Shown here: positions 45,678 through 57,861 of the stretch, piece after piece | Position numbering within the stretch: position 1 is the first letter of the stretch | Layout: every line of letters begins with the position of its first letter | Assembly: GCF_030440425.1 (NCBI RefSeq) | Contig: NZ_CP098023.1 | Location: forward strand, 124,001-188,000 | Direction of reading: 5' to 3' | Length of the DNA stretch: 64,000 nucleotides | DNA from: Microbulbifer sp. MI-G | GTDB lineage: Bacteria > Pseudomonadota > Gammaproteobacteria > Pseudomonadales > Cellvibrionaceae | The notes under the pieces: model-generated | What the model saw: the letters and a program-made list of their open reading frames with translations, nothing else | The model's database searches: none | What the model was told of the DNA's origin: nothing | Position numbers and translations under genes: made by a program

Positions 45678-45797
45678 ATCTCGGGATCTTCTGGGAATTG
45701 CAGGAGAGCGTGCGGAATTCAAGTGCAGTTTTAGCCCATGCCAGGTCTGGAGTTGTCCCTGCCTGTGGTCCCGCAATCGATAGTGACGAGGAGTTCT

Positions 45798-48700
45798 ATG
45801 GGTAGCAGTTTGTATCAGTTGGACGAGTTCAAAGACAACTGCGGCTTTGGCCTGATTGCGCATTTGCATGGTTTGGCGAGCCATCAATTAGTGCAAACAG
45901 CCATCCAATCCCTCACCTGTATGACCCACCGGGGTGGTATTGCCGCCGATGGCAAAACCGGCGATGGCTGCGGACTGCTGCTGCAAAAACCGGATGCCTT
46001 TCTACGCGGCGAGGCCCGCGCTCTTTTTGGTGCCGAACTGACCGATACTTATGCGGTGGGTTCGGTGATGCTGCCCCTCGATGAGCGCGAGGCCCAGGCC
46101 GCCCGACAAATTTTGCAGGGTACGCTGGAAGCGCAGGGCCTGCGTATTGTCGGTTGGCGCTCTGTGCCCACCAATCCTGAATGCCTGGGTCCCATTGCCC
46201 GTGATAGCCAGCCGCGCTTTGAGCAACTGCTGGTCAATGATGCCGAGGAGCCACTGGGGCAGGCGTGGTTTAATGCACGTCTCTATGTTGCGCGGCGCAA
46301 AGCGGAAAAGCGACTGGGCAACGCGGTATATATCGCCAGTCTCTCTACCAGTGTGCTCTCTTACAAGGGTCTGATGATCCCGGCAGACCTGCCTGCATTT
46401 TTCCCGGAATTGGCCAACTCCAGTTTGCAGTCCGCCATCTGTGTCTTTCACCAGCGCTTTTCCACCAATACCATGCCGCGCTGGCCCCTGGCCCAGCCGT
46501 TCCGCCTGCTGGCGCACAATGGCGAGATCAACACCATCACCGGCAACCGCAACTGGTCTGTGGCACGCAGCAATAAGTTTGTCACCGATCTGATTCCGGA
46601 ATTGGGTGAACTGGTACCGCTGGTTAATCGCGAGGGCTCCGACTCTTCCAGCCTGGATAATATGCTGGAGATGCTGCTTGCTGGCGGTATGGAACTGCAC
46701 CGTGCCGTGCGCATGCTGGTACCGCCCGCCTGGCAGAATGTCGAGGGCATGGATGCGGACTTGCGCGCTTTCTATGAATATATCTCCATGCATATGGAGC
46801 CGTGGGATGGCCCTGCCGGTCTGGTGATGACCGATGGCCGCCATGCCGTTTGTACCCTCGATCGCAACGGTCTGCGCCCGTCGCGGTGGGTGATTACCAA
46901 AGATGACATCATCACTGTGGCCTCTGAGGTGGGTGTTTACGGCTATGCAGCGGAGGACGTAGTGGCCAAGGGCCGCCTGGGGCCTGGGCAGATGCTCTCC
47001 GTGGATACCCTGGAGGGCAAGCTGTACCATACCACCGATATCGACAACATGCTCAAGCGGGCCCAGCCGTACAAACGCTGGCTAAAGGAAAAAGCGCGGC
47101 GTATTCGCTCCACCCTGGTTACCGCACCGGTGGACAATAATTTCTCCCATCAGCAGTTCAAGGTCTACCAGAAGCTGTTCAGTTCCTCCCTGGAAGAGCG
47201 CGACAAGGTGGTGCGCCCCATGGCGGAAGCCGGCCAGGAAGCGGTGGGCTCCATGGGGGATGATACCCCGATGGCGGTTTTATCCCGCCACAATCGCGCT
47301 CTTTACGACTACTTCCGCCAGCAGTTTGCCCAGGTGACCAACCCGCCCATAGACCCCTTGCGGGAGACGGTGGTAATGTCTCTGGAGACGTGCCTGGGTC
47401 GCGAGAAGTCCGTGTTCGAGGAAACACCGGAACACGCCGACCGGGTGATCCTGTCCTCCCCAGTCCTGTCCCATATGAAATACACCGCATTGTTATCGCT
47501 GGATCGCCCCGGTTTCGATGCGCAGATTTTCGACCTGAATTACGATCCGGCGGAACTGAACCTGAAAACCGCCATCGAGAAATTATGCGCCCGAGTCGAG
47601 GTCTCGGTGCGTGCCGGCACCGTGATCGTGGTGCTCTCCGACCGGGATATCAGTCAGGGTCTTCTGCCTATCGACGCACTGCTCGCAACCGGTGCCGTAC
47701 ACCACCACCTGGTTCATACGGGCCTGCGCTGTGATTCCAATATTGTGGTGGATACTGCCAGTGCGCGGGATGCCCACCAGCTTGCCTGCCTGGTGGGCGT
47801 TGGCGCCACTGCCGTACATCCCTATTTTTCCTACAGCATTATCAATCATTTGATCGATACTGGTGAACTGCTGCTGGATGCCGCCGAAGCGCAGAAAAAT
47901 TATCGCAACGGCGTCATCAAGGGATTGTTGAAGATCCTGTCGAAAATGGGGATTTCCACGGTGGCTTCCTACCGCGGTGCCCTGTTGTTTGAACTGGTGG
48001 GACTTTCCAAGGACGTTGTGGATTTGTGTTTTCCCGGTGCGCCCACCCGCATAGAAGGTGCCGGTTTTGCCGAATTGGAGGCGGATATGGTCTCCCGCGC
48101 AGATATCGCCTGGAAGGCGCGCAAGCCGGTCTCTCCCGGCGGGCTGCACAACTATGTCCACGGTCAGGAGTATCACACCTTCAACCCGGATGTGGTGACT
48201 GCCCTGCGCCGCGCTGCCAGTAGCGGTGATTACGCTGCCTGGCGTGATTACACGGCATTGGTGAATCGGCGTCCGGTGGCGACCTTGCGGGATATGCTTG
48301 GTTTCAAAGAGTCTATTGATCCGATACCTTTGCAGGAAGTGGAGTCTGTTGCACAGATCGTACGTCGGTTCGACACCGCCGCCATGTCCCTGGGTGCGCT
48401 ATCACCAGAGGCCCACGAATCCCTGGCCCAGGCGATGAACCGCCTGGGAGGTCGCTCCAACAGTGGAGAGGGGGGGGAAGACCCGGCCCGTTTCGGTACC
48501 GACAAGGTTTCCAAGATTAAACAGATTGCCTCCGGCCGCTTCGGAGTGACGCCGCACTATTTGGTAAATGCGGAAGTGTTACAAATCAAGGTGGCCCAGG
48601 GGGCGAAACCCGGCGAGGGCGGACAGCTGCCGGGCGGAAAGGTGAACGAACTGATCGCGCGTCTGCGCTATTCGGTCCCCGGTGTAACCCTGATCTCACC

Positions 48701-50246
48701 GCCACCGCACCACGATATCTACTCCATCGAGGATCTGGCCCAGCTGATCTTTGATCTGAAACAGGTCAATCCCGATGCACTGGTATCGGTGAAACTGGTT
48801 TCGCGTCCCGGCGTTGGCACTATCGCCGCCGGGGTGGCCAAGGCCTATGCGGACCTGATCACCATCTCCGGCTACGATGGCGGTACCGCCGCCAGCCCCA
48901 TCACCTCTATCCGCTACGCAGGTTCGCCCTGGGAGTTGGGGCTGGCGGAAACCCATCAGACCCTGCGCGCCAATGATTTGCGCGGCAAGGTGCGGGTACA
49001 GACCGATGGTGGCCTGAAGACGGGCCTCGATGTGATCAAGGCGGCCATTCTTGGCGCTGAAAGCTTTGGTTTTGGTACCGCGCCCATGGTGGCCATCGGC
49101 TGTAAATACCTGCGTATCTGCCATTTGAATAACTGTGCCACTGGTATTGCCACCCAGCGCAAGGCCTTGCGCGATGAGCACTATATCGGTACTGCCGAAA
49201 TGGCCATGAACTTCTTTCGCTTCGTTGCCGAAGAAACCCGTGAGTGGATGGCACAGCTCGGGGTGCGCAGCCTGGAGGCGTTGGTCGGTCGCGTGGATCT
49301 GCTGCGTGTATTGGATGGGGAAACCGACAAACAGAGCAAGCTCGACCTGTCACCGCTGCTGCATACCGATGCACACCTCGCCAGCAAACCGCAAACTTGC
49401 CAGTCCGCCAGGAATCTGCCCTGGGACAAGGGCGAGCTGGCCGAGCGTATGGTGGCGGAAATCCTGCCCGCGATAGAAAATCTGGCCGGGGGTGCGTTCA
49501 GCTACGCGGTGACCAACTGCGACCGTTCCCTGGGCGCGCGCCTGTCCGGTGAGATCGCCAAGCGCTATGGCAACCAGGGCATGGTGGAAGCACCGATCAA
49601 ACTGCATCTCAAGGGGGTCGCCGGGCAGTCGTTCGGCGTTTGGAATGCTGGTGGGTTGGAAATGTATCTGGAGGGGGATGCCAACGATTACGTGGGTAAA
49701 GGCATGGCTGGCGGTAAACTGGTGATCCGCCCTCCCGAAGGCAGCGTCTTTGACTCTCGGGAAACCAGCATTGTGGGCAACACCTGCCTGTACGGTGCCA
49801 CCGGCGGCAAACTGTTTGCCGCGGGCCGTGCCGGCGAGCGCTTTGCCGTGCGCAATTCCGGTGCCTTTGCCGTAGTGGAAGGTGCGGGTGACCACTGCTG
49901 TGAATATATGACCGGCGGAATGGTCGCGGTACTGGGACGCACCGGCTACAACTTCGGCGCCGGCATGACCGGTGGGTTTGCCTATGTATTGGATCTGGAG
50001 CGGGATTTCTTCGACCGCTGCAACCATGAGCTGATTGAGTTGCGCCGCATCAGCAGCGAGATCCTGGAGCCGCACCAGAGCCACTTGCGCGCAGTGATTG
50101 AGGAGAGCAGCGCAGAGACCGGCAGTGCCTGGGGTATGGAGTTGTTGGAAAACTTTGACGAACACCTGAGCCATTTCTGGTTGGTGAAACCCAAGGCGGC
50201 AAGTCTTGCGGATCTTCTTTCTGACGTGCGCAAGCGCGGCGAATAA
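45798..50246 (+). CDS. gltB: Glutamate synthase (NADPH), large subunit
   Basis: GltB makes glutamate from glutamine and 2-oxoglutarate with GltD. The protein has 1482 residues from an ATG with GAGGAG upstream; an ATG 20 codons earlier has no such site. The N-terminal Ntn amidotransferase uses Cys15 ([14 protein letters not shown]), exposed after propeptide removal. The FMN-binding synthase domain covers roughly residues 800-1190, with the 3Fe-4S cluster region [19 protein letters not shown]. The C-terminal beta-helix domain has repeated Gly motifs ([17 protein letters not shown]). It is paired with gltD 24 bases downstream. Confidence 0.98.
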   Translation: MGSSLYQLDEFKDNCGFGLIAHLHGLASHQLVQTAIQSLTCMTHRGGIAADGKTGDGCGLLLQKPDAFLRGEARALFGAELTDTYAVGSVMLPLDEREAQAARQILQGTLEAQGLRIVGWRSVPTNPECLGPIARDSQPRFEQLLVNDAEEPLGQAWFNARLYVARRKAEKRLGNAVYIASLSTSVLSYKGLMIPADLPAFFPELANSSLQSAICVFHQRFSTNTMPRWPLAQPFRLLAHNGEINTITGNRNWSVARSNKFVTDLIPELGELVPLVNREGSDSSSLDNMLEMLLAGGMELHRAVRMLVPPAWQNVEGMDADLRAFYEYISMHMEPWDGPAGLVMTDGRHAVCTLDRNGLRPSRWVITKDDIITVASEVGVYGYAAEDVVAKGRLGPGQMLSVDTLEGKLYHTTDIDNMLKRAQPYKRWLKEKARRIRSTLVTAPVDNNFSHQQFKVYQKLFSSSLEERDKVVRPMAEAGQEAVGSMGDDTPMAVLSRHNRALYDYFRQQFAQVTNPPIDPLRETVVMSLETCLGREKSVFEETPEHADRVILSSPVLSHMKYTALLSLDRPGFDAQIFDLNYDPAELNLKTAIEKLCARVEVSVRAGTVIVVLSDRDISQGLLPIDALLATGAVHHHLVHTGLRCDSNIVVDTASARDAHQLACLVGVGATAVHPYFSYSIINHLIDTGELLLDAAEAQKNYRNGVIKGLLKILSKMGISTVASYRGALLFELVGLSKDVVDLCFPGAPTRIEGAGFAELEADMVSRADIAWKARKPVSPGGLHNYVHGQEYHTFNPDVVTALRRAASSGDYAAWRDYTALVNRRPVATLRDMLGFKESIDPIPLQEVESVAQIVRRFDTAAMSLGALSPEAHESLAQAMNRLGGRSNSGEGGEDPARFGTDKVSKIKQIASGRFGVTPHYLVNAEVLQIKVAQGAKPGEGGQLPGGKVNELIARLRYSVPGVTLISPPPHHDIYSIEDLAQLIFDLKQVNPDALVSVKLVSRPGVGTIAAGVAKAYADLITISGYDGGTAASPITSIRYAGSPWELGLAETHQTLRANDLRGKVRVQTDGGLKTGLDVIKAAILGAESFGFGTAPMVAIGCKYLRICHLNNCATGIATQRKALRDEHYIGTAEMAMNFFRFVAEETREWMAQLGVRSLEALVGRVDLLRVLDGETDKQSKLDLSPLLHTDAHLASKPQTCQSARNLPWDKGELAERMVAEILPAIENLAGGAFSYAVTNCDRSLGARLSGEIAKRYGNQGMVEAPIKLHLKGVAGQSFGVWNAGGLEMYLEGDANDYVGKGMAGGKLVIRPPEGSVFDSRETSIVGNTCLYGATGGKLFAAGRAGERFAVRNSGAFAVVEGAGDHCCEYMTGGMVAVLGRTGYNFGAGMTGGFAYVLDLERDFFDRCNHELIELRRISSEILEPHQSHLRAVIEESSAETGSAWGMELLENFDEHLSHFWLVKPKAASLADLLSDVRKRGE

Positions 50247-51689
<1,443 letters not shown>

Positions 51690-51838
51690 GCGGCCCCAGC
51701 TGTTCGCAGGGGGCTGTCCGTACACTATCGTCATTTTCCACCCGTTCCAGGCAGCACTCCGCTTAAGTGCTGTCCCCCTGTTTATCGTCACACCGCCCCC
51801 GGTACAATGGCCGCTCTTTTAACCCTCTCAGTGTGCCT

Positions 51839-52918
51839 ATGTCTGATACCAAATTGCCCCAATTGAAAAATGACCGTTTCCTCCGCGCCCTGCTGCGCCT
51901 GCCCGTGGATCGAACACCGGTGTGGATGATGCGCCAGGCGGGCCGATATCTGCCGGAGTACCGCGCCAGTCGTGCCGAAGCCGGTAGTTTTATGGACCTG
52001 TGTCGCAACACCGAGCTGGCCTGCGAAGTGACCTTGCAGCCGCTGCAGCGCTACCCTCTGGATGCGGCGATCCTGTTCTCCGATATTCTCACTATTCCCG
52101 ATGCCATGGGCCTCGGCCTCCATTTTGCCGAGGGCGAAGGGCCCAAATTTCACAAACCCCTGCGCAGCGCTGCGGATATCGAGAAGCTGGAAGTAGTGAA
52201 CAGCGAGCGTGACCTGGATTATGTAATAAACGCCGTGTCCACCATTCGCCGCGAACTGAACGGGCGTGTACCGCTGATCGGCTTCTCCGGCAGTCCCTGG
52301 ACCCTGGCCACTTATATGATCGAGGGCGGCTCCAGCAGGGATTTTGCCCGTTGCAAGGAAATGCTCTACAAACGCCCTGAGCTGATGCACCAGTTGTTAG
52401 CGGTACTGGCGGACTCGGTAACCGATTATCTGAATGCGCAGATTCGCGCTGGTGCCCAGGCAGTGCAACTCTTTGATACTTGGGGTGGGGTCTTGAGCCA
52501 CAGTGCCTACCGGGAGTTTTCCTTGCACTATATGGCGCGTATCCTGCGTGGCCTGATCAAGGAGGCCGGGGGACGTCGCGTGCCCGCCATCCTGTTTACC
52601 AAGGGCGGTGGTCAGTGGTTGGAGGCGATGGCAGAAACTGGTGCAGAGGCCCTGGGCCTCGATTGGACCACGGATATCGGCAGTGCCCGTGCCCGTGTGG
52701 GTGGACGGGTGGCCCTACAGGGCAACCTGGATCCATCTGTCCTCTTCGCCGGGTCCGAGCGTATCCGCCGGGAAGTCGCGCACATCCTGGGGGCGTTTGG
52801 TCACGGCAGCGGGCATGTTTTCAACCTCGGTCACGGTATTACCCCGAAAATTGATCCGGACCACGCCGGCGCCATGATCGAGGCGGTGGTAACGCTATCG
52901 GCAAAATACCACACCTAA
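51839..52918 (+). CDS. hemE: Uroporphyrinogen decarboxylase
   Basis: HemE removes four acetate carboxyls from uroporphyrinogen III to give coproporphyrinogen III. The protein has 359 residues from [15 protein letters not shown]; the frame extends upstream without family resemblance. Signatures are [19 protein letters not shown] (substrate Arg residues), [36 protein letters not shown] and [17 protein letters not shown]. It follows gltBD by 149 bases, an order shared with Pseudomonas. Confidence 0.97.
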   Translation: MSDTKLPQLKNDRFLRALLRLPVDRTPVWMMRQAGRYLPEYRASRAEAGSFMDLCRNTELACEVTLQPLQRYPLDAAILFSDILTIPDAMGLGLHFAEGEGPKFHKPLRSAADIEKLEVVNSERDLDYVINAVSTIRRELNGRVPLIGFSGSPWTLATYMIEGGSSRDFARCKEMLYKRPELMHQLLAVLADSVTDYLNAQIRAGAQAVQLFDTWGGVLSHSAYREFSLHYMARILRGLIKEAGGRRVPAILFTKGGGQWLEAMAETGAEALGLDWTTDIGSARARVGGRVALQGNLDPSVLFAGSERIRREVAHILGAFGHGSGHVFNLGHGITPKIDPDHAGAMIEAVVTLSAKYHT

Positions 52919-53089
52919 CGGTGGCAACCAGTGTCTGAGTCTGTGAAGGCAGTCTCAGTTTGGACGGGTGCTCGTCAATATCTCTCCATGATATAAAGAG
53001 ACGCTTGCCCAGGGGGTCCCGGTTATTGCGCCTGACGATTCCTCTGGGCGCGTTACAGGCAATTTTCACAGCAGTCGGTACCCCCCCAA

Positions 53090-54436
53090 GTGGCAATCGA
53101 ACAGGCAAAAATTTCCGTTGGTGACCTCCAGCGCGGCATGTTTGTTTCCAGGCTCGACAGGCCCTGGGCCCGGACGCCTTTTGCACTGCAGGGCTTTTAT
53201 ATCCGCGATCTGGAGGAGATTCGCCAACTGCAAAAACACTGTCGCTATGTCTATGTAGATGTGCACAAGACCGTGGGCAGTGCCGGCATCGCTCTTCGCC
53301 GTCTTCTGGATGGCAGTTGCGGCAAGCAGAGCCGGGCCGCTTCCCATGTGGTCATTCCCTGTCGCCCTGTGACTGTTGTGCATGGTACCTACCCACCGCC
53401 GCAACCGGCCCGGCGTGAGGCTGGCAATGCGCGCAAGCTGCACGGGCAGATACTGCAGGGTATGGGAGAAGTGATGGCGCTGGTGGCCAGCAATCGCCCA
53501 CTACCGCTGAGGCAGGTAAACCGGGTGGTGGAAGACCTGGTCGAGAGCGTGTTGCGCAGCCCGGATGCTTTCACCTGGCTGGCGCGGGTGCGGCACAGGG
53601 ATGAATACACCTACAGCCACTCGGTGCGCGCGAGTATCTGGGCGGTAGTGTTTGGCCGCCATATCGGCCTCTCGCGCCAGGCGTTGCTAAGGCTGGGGGT
53701 GGCCACGCTGCTCAAAGACGTGGGCAAGTTGTCTATCGCCAGAGAAATACTGCAGATGCGACACAGGGACCCCCGCAGTGAACTGGCGTACCGAAACTTT
53801 GTTCAGCACAGTGTGCAATTGTTGGCCACAGATGCACAACTAGATCCCGAGGTGATCCGTGTTGTGCAATGTCATTGCGAGCGCCACGACGGCAGCGGCT
53901 ACCCCGCTGGCTTGCGCGGTGACAAAATCCCGGTACTGTCGCGCCTGTGCGGGATCGTGACTTTCTACGATGAGGCCACCAACCCGCGCGGTGCCAGCCA
54001 GCCCATAGCACCGTCCCGCGCCGTGGCGCAACTTTACGATTTGCGTGGCGTCACCTATCAGGAGCAGCTGGTGGTCGAGTTTATCCAGGCGATCGGACTC
54101 TATCCCACCGGCACCCAGGTGGAGCTTTCCTCTGGAGAGGTTGGTGTGGTGGTGGAGCAAAACTACGGTCGGCGCCTCAGGCCCAAGGTGATGATTGTCC
54201 TGGATGGGCACAAGCGTCAGCTGAGCAAGCCGAGACTGTTTGATCTGGCCGCCGCCGAAGACCGCGCAGAGAAGCTGATTGAGCGGGGTAAAATGGGTGC
54301 TCGGAAAAAAATCCGTATTTTGCGGGATATTGAGCCCGGTGCTTATCCCGAGGTGGATGTCGCTGCAGTGCGGGACTATTACCTGTTCAAGGGCCGCGGG
54401 CAGCTGTCCCGACTGATCTCACATCTGGCAAACTAG
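53090..54436 (+). CDS. DUF3391/HD-GYP domain protein with altered metal ligands
   Basis: The 448-residue protein has an N-terminal DUF3391-like domain (KISVGDLQRGMFVSRLDRPW near 7-26), a linker, and an HD-GYP-like domain (about 175-330). HD-GYP proteins hydrolyse cyclic di-GMP with a metal centre. Here the defining HD reads KD (TLLKDVGKLSI) and the HHE motif reads HCE (QCHCERHDGSGYP), while the GYP itself is kept. At least two metal-binding His residues are thus replaced, so catalysis is doubtful; binding or scaffolding is possible. The GTG start lacks a strong ribosome site. The 171 bases after hemE show no clear promoter. Confidence 0.85.
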   Translation: MAIEQAKISVGDLQRGMFVSRLDRPWARTPFALQGFYIRDLEEIRQLQKHCRYVYVDVHKTVGSAGIALRRLLDGSCGKQSRAASHVVIPCRPVTVVHGTYPPPQPARREAGNARKLHGQILQGMGEVMALVASNRPLPLRQVNRVVEDLVESVLRSPDAFTWLARVRHRDEYTYSHSVRASIWAVVFGRHIGLSRQALLRLGVATLLKDVGKLSIAREILQMRHRDPRSELAYRNFVQHSVQLLATDAQLDPEVIRVVQCHCERHDGSGYPAGLRGDKIPVLSRLCGIVTFYDEATNPRGASQPIAPSRAVAQLYDLRGVTYQEQLVVEFIQAIGLYPTGTQVELSSGEVGVVVEQNYGRRLRPKVMIVLDGHKRQLSKPRLFDLAAAEDRAEKLIERGKMGARKKIRILRDIEPGAYPEVDVAAVRDYYLFKGRGQLSRLISHLAN

Positions 54437-54490
54437 CGGGCTTTTTACAGCTTGTGGAGGCAATATGGGCAACCATAACCTCCCCATCTA

Positions 54491-55360
54491 TCAAGCCCGG
54501 TTGTTGTCAGCGGCAAGGTTGCCGAAATGCGCACCCATGCGCACCAGAGACTCTGCTTTCAGAGTGTCGAGCCAGCGCACCCGGTCTGCGCCGAACAGCA
54601 TGATGACGGTCGAACCCAGTTTAAAGCGCCCCATCTCCTCACCTTTTTCCAGGTGGATTGGTGCATTGTCGAGATAGTGGGTGGTGCAAACACCGCGCCT
54701 GTGCGGAGTTACCTGGCCCGCCCATACGGTTTCAATGCCGGCGACGATCATGGCCCCCACCAGGATCATGGCCATGGGGCCGGCAGCCGTATCGAATAGA
54801 CACACCAGGCGCTCATTGCGGGCAAACAGGCGCGGCACGTTTTCTGCGGTCACTGTGTTGACGGAGAACAGCTGGCCGGGCACATAGGTCATGCTGCGCA
54901 GGGTGCCGGCAACTGGCATATGCACCCGGTGATAATCCTTGGGCGACAGGTAAACCGTAGCGAAATGGCCGCCGTTAAAGTGTGTCGCCAGCTCCGGGTT
55001 CCCACCCACCAATTCCAGCAGGCTGTAATCGTGTCCCTTGGCCTGGAATATGCGGCCATTGTGAATACTGCCCAGCTGGCTGATGGCGCCATCTGCCGGG
55101 CAGGCGAGACTGTGTTCGCCAGTGACAATAGGGCGTGCGTCTTCTTTCAATGCGCGGGTGAAGAAATCGTTAAAGGTGCGATAGGCGGTGCAGTCGGTTT
55201 CCTTCGCCTCCTGCATATTGACACCGTACTTTTCCACGAACCAGCGGGTAAAGGGGTCTTTGATCAATTTGATTTGTGTGTTCGCCAGCCAGCCGGCAGC
55301 GCGGGACAGGGCGTGCTGCGGGGTCAGGTACTGCAGTGTGGCAAAGAGTTTTGGATGCAT
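54491..55360 (-). CDS. psd: Phosphatidylserine decarboxylase proenzyme
   Basis: Psd converts phosphatidylserine to phosphatidylethanolamine at the inner membrane. The protein has 289 residues from MHPKLFATLQYLTPQHALSR; the frame runs further upstream but that part antisense-overlaps the rhodanese and is not coding. Visible are TFNDFFTRALKEDARPI, the catalytic-region CPADGAISQLG, SPKDYHRVHMPVAGTLRSM, and the self-cleavage site LGST with Ser250, which becomes the pyruvoyl group. It is downstream of the RhdA-type gene, as in Pseudomonas. Confidence 0.96.
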   Translation of the reverse strand: MHPKLFATLQYLTPQHALSRAAGWLANTQIKLIKDPFTRWFVEKYGVNMQEAKETDCTAYRTFNDFFTRALKEDARPIVTGEHSLACPADGAISQLGSIHNGRIFQAKGHDYSLLELVGGNPELATHFNGGHFATVYLSPKDYHRVHMPVAGTLRSMTYVPGQLFSVNTVTAENVPRLFARNERLVCLFDTAAGPMAMILVGAMIVAGIETVWAGQVTPHRRGVCTTHYLDNAPIHLEKGEEMGRFKLGSTVIMLFGADRVRWLDTLKAESLVRMGAHFGNLAADNNRA

Positions 55361-55386
55361 AGAATGACAAGGGTTCTCAGTGATGC

Positions 55387-56184
55387 TTATGTTTCTACCG
55401 GGGTATCGGGCAAATTGCCCCACTCGCTCCAGGAGCCGGGATAGGCACGGATATCCAGGCCAAGGGATTTGCCTACCAGCCAGGTAAAACCGGAACGGTG
55501 GTGGCTCTGGCAGTGGGTAACGATCGTGTGGTTTTGATCGATCCCCAGCTTTGCGAGAAACGCCCGAGCATCGGCACGGATACGCAGATCGCGTTGGGGA
55601 TCCATGAGCTGGGTCCACTCGCAGTTGATGGCGCCGGGAATATGCCCGCCTTTCATGGCCAGGACCCGCTCGCCACGGTATTCCTGCGGCGAACGTGCAT
55701 CCCACACGAGGAAGTCCGGGTTGCCCAGTTGTGCCTGAATCTGTCGGGCATCCATGATCGCGGCGGTGTCGATCGAGAGATCGATTTCACTGGGTGTGAT
55801 CTGTGGCTTTTCTGTGGCAAGGGGCAGGCCGGCCCCGCGCCAGGCGCGCATGCCACCGTTCAAATAACTGAAGTTGCGGTGCCCGATTACTTCCAGGGTC
55901 CACAGGAAGCGTCCGGCCCAGCCACCGCCCTCGTCATCGCAGGCCACCACAGGCAGTTCCGGGCGCAGACCGATGCCGCGAAACACTCGGGTCAGCTGGT
56001 CCAGATCCGGCAGTTTGCCCGGTGCTGGCGGTGTGCCGGCCATCAGGGCCTGAAATGACAGGTGCTGGGCACCGGGAATATGGCCGCTCAGGTAGTTCTG
56101 TGGGGAGCTGAGGTCGATGACCAGCAGCGTCTCGTGTTCCAGTCTGGCGACGAGGTCTTCCGCCTCCATAATCAGGTTCAACAT
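55387..56184 (-). CDS. rhdA: Thiosulfate sulfurtransferase, tandem rhodanese (RhdA type)
   Basis: The 265-residue protein has two rhodanese domains. The N-terminal one is inactive (LVIDLSSPQNYLSGHIPGAQ near 22-41). The C-terminal one carries the persulfide Cys225 in CQSHHRSG. This loop closely resembles the CQTHHRSG of Azotobacter RhdA rather than the usual CRxGxR loop, so RhdA-like activity is expected. The ATG at 56184 has GGAG 5 bases upstream and overlaps the rsgA stop by 7 bases. Confidence 0.9.
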   Translation of the reverse strand: MLNLIMEAEDLVARLEHETLLVIDLSSPQNYLSGHIPGAQHLSFQALMAGTPPAPGKLPDLDQLTRVFRGIGLRPELPVVACDDEGGGWAGRFLWTLEVIGHRNFSYLNGGMRAWRGAGLPLATEKPQITPSEIDLSIDTAAIMDARQIQAQLGNPDFLVWDARSPQEYRGERVLAMKGGHIPGAINCEWTQLMDPQRDLRIRADARAFLAKLGIDQNHTIVTHCQSHHRSGFTWLVGKSLGLDIRAYPGSWSEWGNLPDTPVET

Positions 56185-57212
56185 TTATTCTCCGATGCCA
56201 GGCTGTTGCGCAGGTGCAGAAAACTGTTCATTCGGCGCTCGCTAATATCTCCATTGACCAGTGCGGCGCGGATAGCGCAGCCGGGCTCTGCCTGGTGGCG
56301 GCAATCGCGAAAGCGGCAGTGGCCGATAAAGGGACGGAACTCAACGAACCCCTCCAATAAAGCAGCTTCTTCCAGATGCCAGAGACCAAACTCGCGAATA
56401 CCGGGGGAGTCTATCAGATCGCCGCCACTGGGCAGGTGAAACAGTTCCGCTGCGGTGGTGGTGTGGGTGCCCTTGCGGGTGGCTTCTGAGAGAATGCCAG
56501 TGTGTGCGCCGGCGCCTGGCAGCAGGGCATTCACCAGTGACGACTTCCCAACGCCAGACTGGCCCACAAACACACTGCTGCCTTGAGCCAGTGTTTTCAG
56601 TAACCGGGGCAGGCCTTGGCCGGTTTTGGTGGAGAGTTTCAGCACCGGGTAACCCAGGTCGGGATAGGGTGCCAGCAGTGCTTCCAGAGTCTCGTGGTTG
56701 CTGTCGTCGATCAGGTCGATCTTGTTTAAAAGCAGAATGGGAGCAATACCGGTGGTTTCTGCAGCGACCAGATAGCGGTCGATGGCATTGGCGTAGGGCT
56801 CGGGATAGGGCGCTATCACAATGACAATGCGATTGATGTTGGCGGCTATGGTTTTCAGGTCGCCGTAGCGATCCGGGCGCTGTAATTCTGATATGCGTGG
56901 CAAGCGCGCGCCGACAACGCCACAGCCGCTACCGCTATTGGCCGGGCGCCAGGCAACGTGATCTCCGGTGACCGGGGTGTCAATGTTGGCGCGCAGGTGG
57001 CAGCGCTGGCGCAGGGACGGGATACTTTCACTCTCCACCAGGATCTGGGTGCCGTAATTGGCAATCACCAGGCCGGTTTGTTCCCGTCCCAACCCGTCGT
57101 GTTCCAGGGCTTGCTCCACGGATTGCCCGCGTTTGCGCGCGCGCGCCTCGCGCTCCTGTTGGGCCTTGGCAATTCGCCACTGCTGGCGCCGGCTCAATTT
57201 GCGTTTACTCAT
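56178..57212 (-). CDS. rsgA: Ribosome small-subunit assembly GTPase RsgA
   Basis: RsgA is a circularly permuted GTPase that checks late 30S assembly. The 344-residue protein has a basic N-terminus (KRKLSRRQQWRIAKAQQERE), an OB domain, then GTPase motifs in permuted order: LLNKIDLID (G4), FVGQSGVGKSSLVNALL (P-loop) and DSPGIREFGLWHLE (G3). The C-terminal zinc site is HCRFRDCRHQAEPGCAIR. It is divergent from orn, as in Pseudomonas. Confidence 0.96.
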   Translation of the reverse strand: MSKRKLSRRQQWRIAKAQQEREARARKRGQSVEQALEHDGLGREQTGLVIANYGTQILVESESIPSLRQRCHLRANIDTPVTGDHVAWRPANSGSGCGVVGARLPRISELQRPDRYGDLKTIAANINRIVIVIAPYPEPYANAIDRYLVAAETTGIAPILLLNKIDLIDDSNHETLEALLAPYPDLGYPVLKLSTKTGQGLPRLLKTLAQGSSVFVGQSGVGKSSLVNALLPGAGAHTGILSEATRKGTHTTTAAELFHLPSGGDLIDSPGIREFGLWHLEEAALLEGFVEFRPFIGHCRFRDCRHQAEPGCAIRAALVNGDISERRMNSFLHLRNSLASENKC

Positions 57213-57297
57213 GCACTGGTACCTGGAGATCAGCGACGGATTATAGCTATTGGCGGGTAGTTGCGGTAACTTGCGTGGAAAGTTTGAGGAGACCCCT

Positions 57298-57837
57298 GTG
57301 GATCAGAACAACCTGATCTGGATTGATCTGGAGATGACCGGCCTCGACCCGGAGAGAGAGCGCATTATTGAGATCGCGTCCATTGTGACCGATGCGCGGC
57401 TCAACATTCTCGCTGAGGGTCCGGCCCTGGTACTTCACCAGAGCGATACACTGTTGAAGGCCATGGACGACTGGAATACCGAACAACACGGCAGCTCCGG
57501 TCTGGTGGCGCGGGTGAAGGCGTCGACGATTTGCGAACGAGAAGCGGAACGAGAAACTTTGGAATTCCTGCGCCACTGGGTGCCGGAGGGCGCCTCGCCC
57601 ATGTGCGGTAATTCCATTGGCCAGGATCGCCGCTTCCTGGTCAAATACATGCCGCAGCTGGAATCCTATTTTCACTATCGCAATTTGGATGTCAGCTCGG
57701 TGAAAGAGTTGGCCAGGCGCTGGCGACCGGATGTGCTAGAGGGTATAAAAAAGCACAGCAGCCACTTGGCCCTCGACGATATCCGCGATTCCATCGAGGA
57801 ACTGCGCCACTACCGCGAGACGTTTTTCCGCCTTTAG
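57298..57837 (+). CDS. orn: Oligoribonuclease
   Basis: Orn degrades di- to penta-nucleotides, including pGpG from cyclic di-GMP turnover. The protein has 179 residues from a GTG with GAGGAG 7 bases upstream; an earlier GTG at 57250 lacks resemblance. DEDD exonuclease residues are visible: [39 protein letters not shown], and [20 protein letters not shown]. Confidence 0.97.
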   Translation: MDQNNLIWIDLEMTGLDPERERIIEIASIVTDARLNILAEGPALVLHQSDTLLKAMDDWNTEQHGSSGLVARVKASTICEREAERETLEFLRHWVPEGASPMCGNSIGQDRRFLVKYMPQLESYFHYRNLDVSSVKELARRWRPDVLEGIKKHSSHLALDDIRDSIEELRHYRETFFRL

Positions 57838-57861
57838 CCCTGGGTGCTACCGTGCGTTATA

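Larger units (their letters stand above)
45459..45797 (+). other. aroB-gltB spacer with promoter-like site, hairpins and terminator
   Basis: This 339-base spacer contains, in order: a 17-base perfect AT-rich palindrome (45545-45561), a promoter-like site (45568-45596), a small hairpin (GGTGG AAAAA CCGCC, about 45621-45635), a purine-rich stretch, and a strong terminator (45653-45677). The gltB ribosome site GAGGAG follows near 45787. No protein-coding gene is supported. The remaining 45678-45785 shows nothing I can name. Confidence 0.65.

Noticed and set aside
45596..45805. Small basic open frame (69 codons) between aroB and gltB
   Set aside because: It runs through a strong terminator hairpin, overlaps the gltB start out of frame, and its Lys/Arg stretch is just the purine-rich tract translated.
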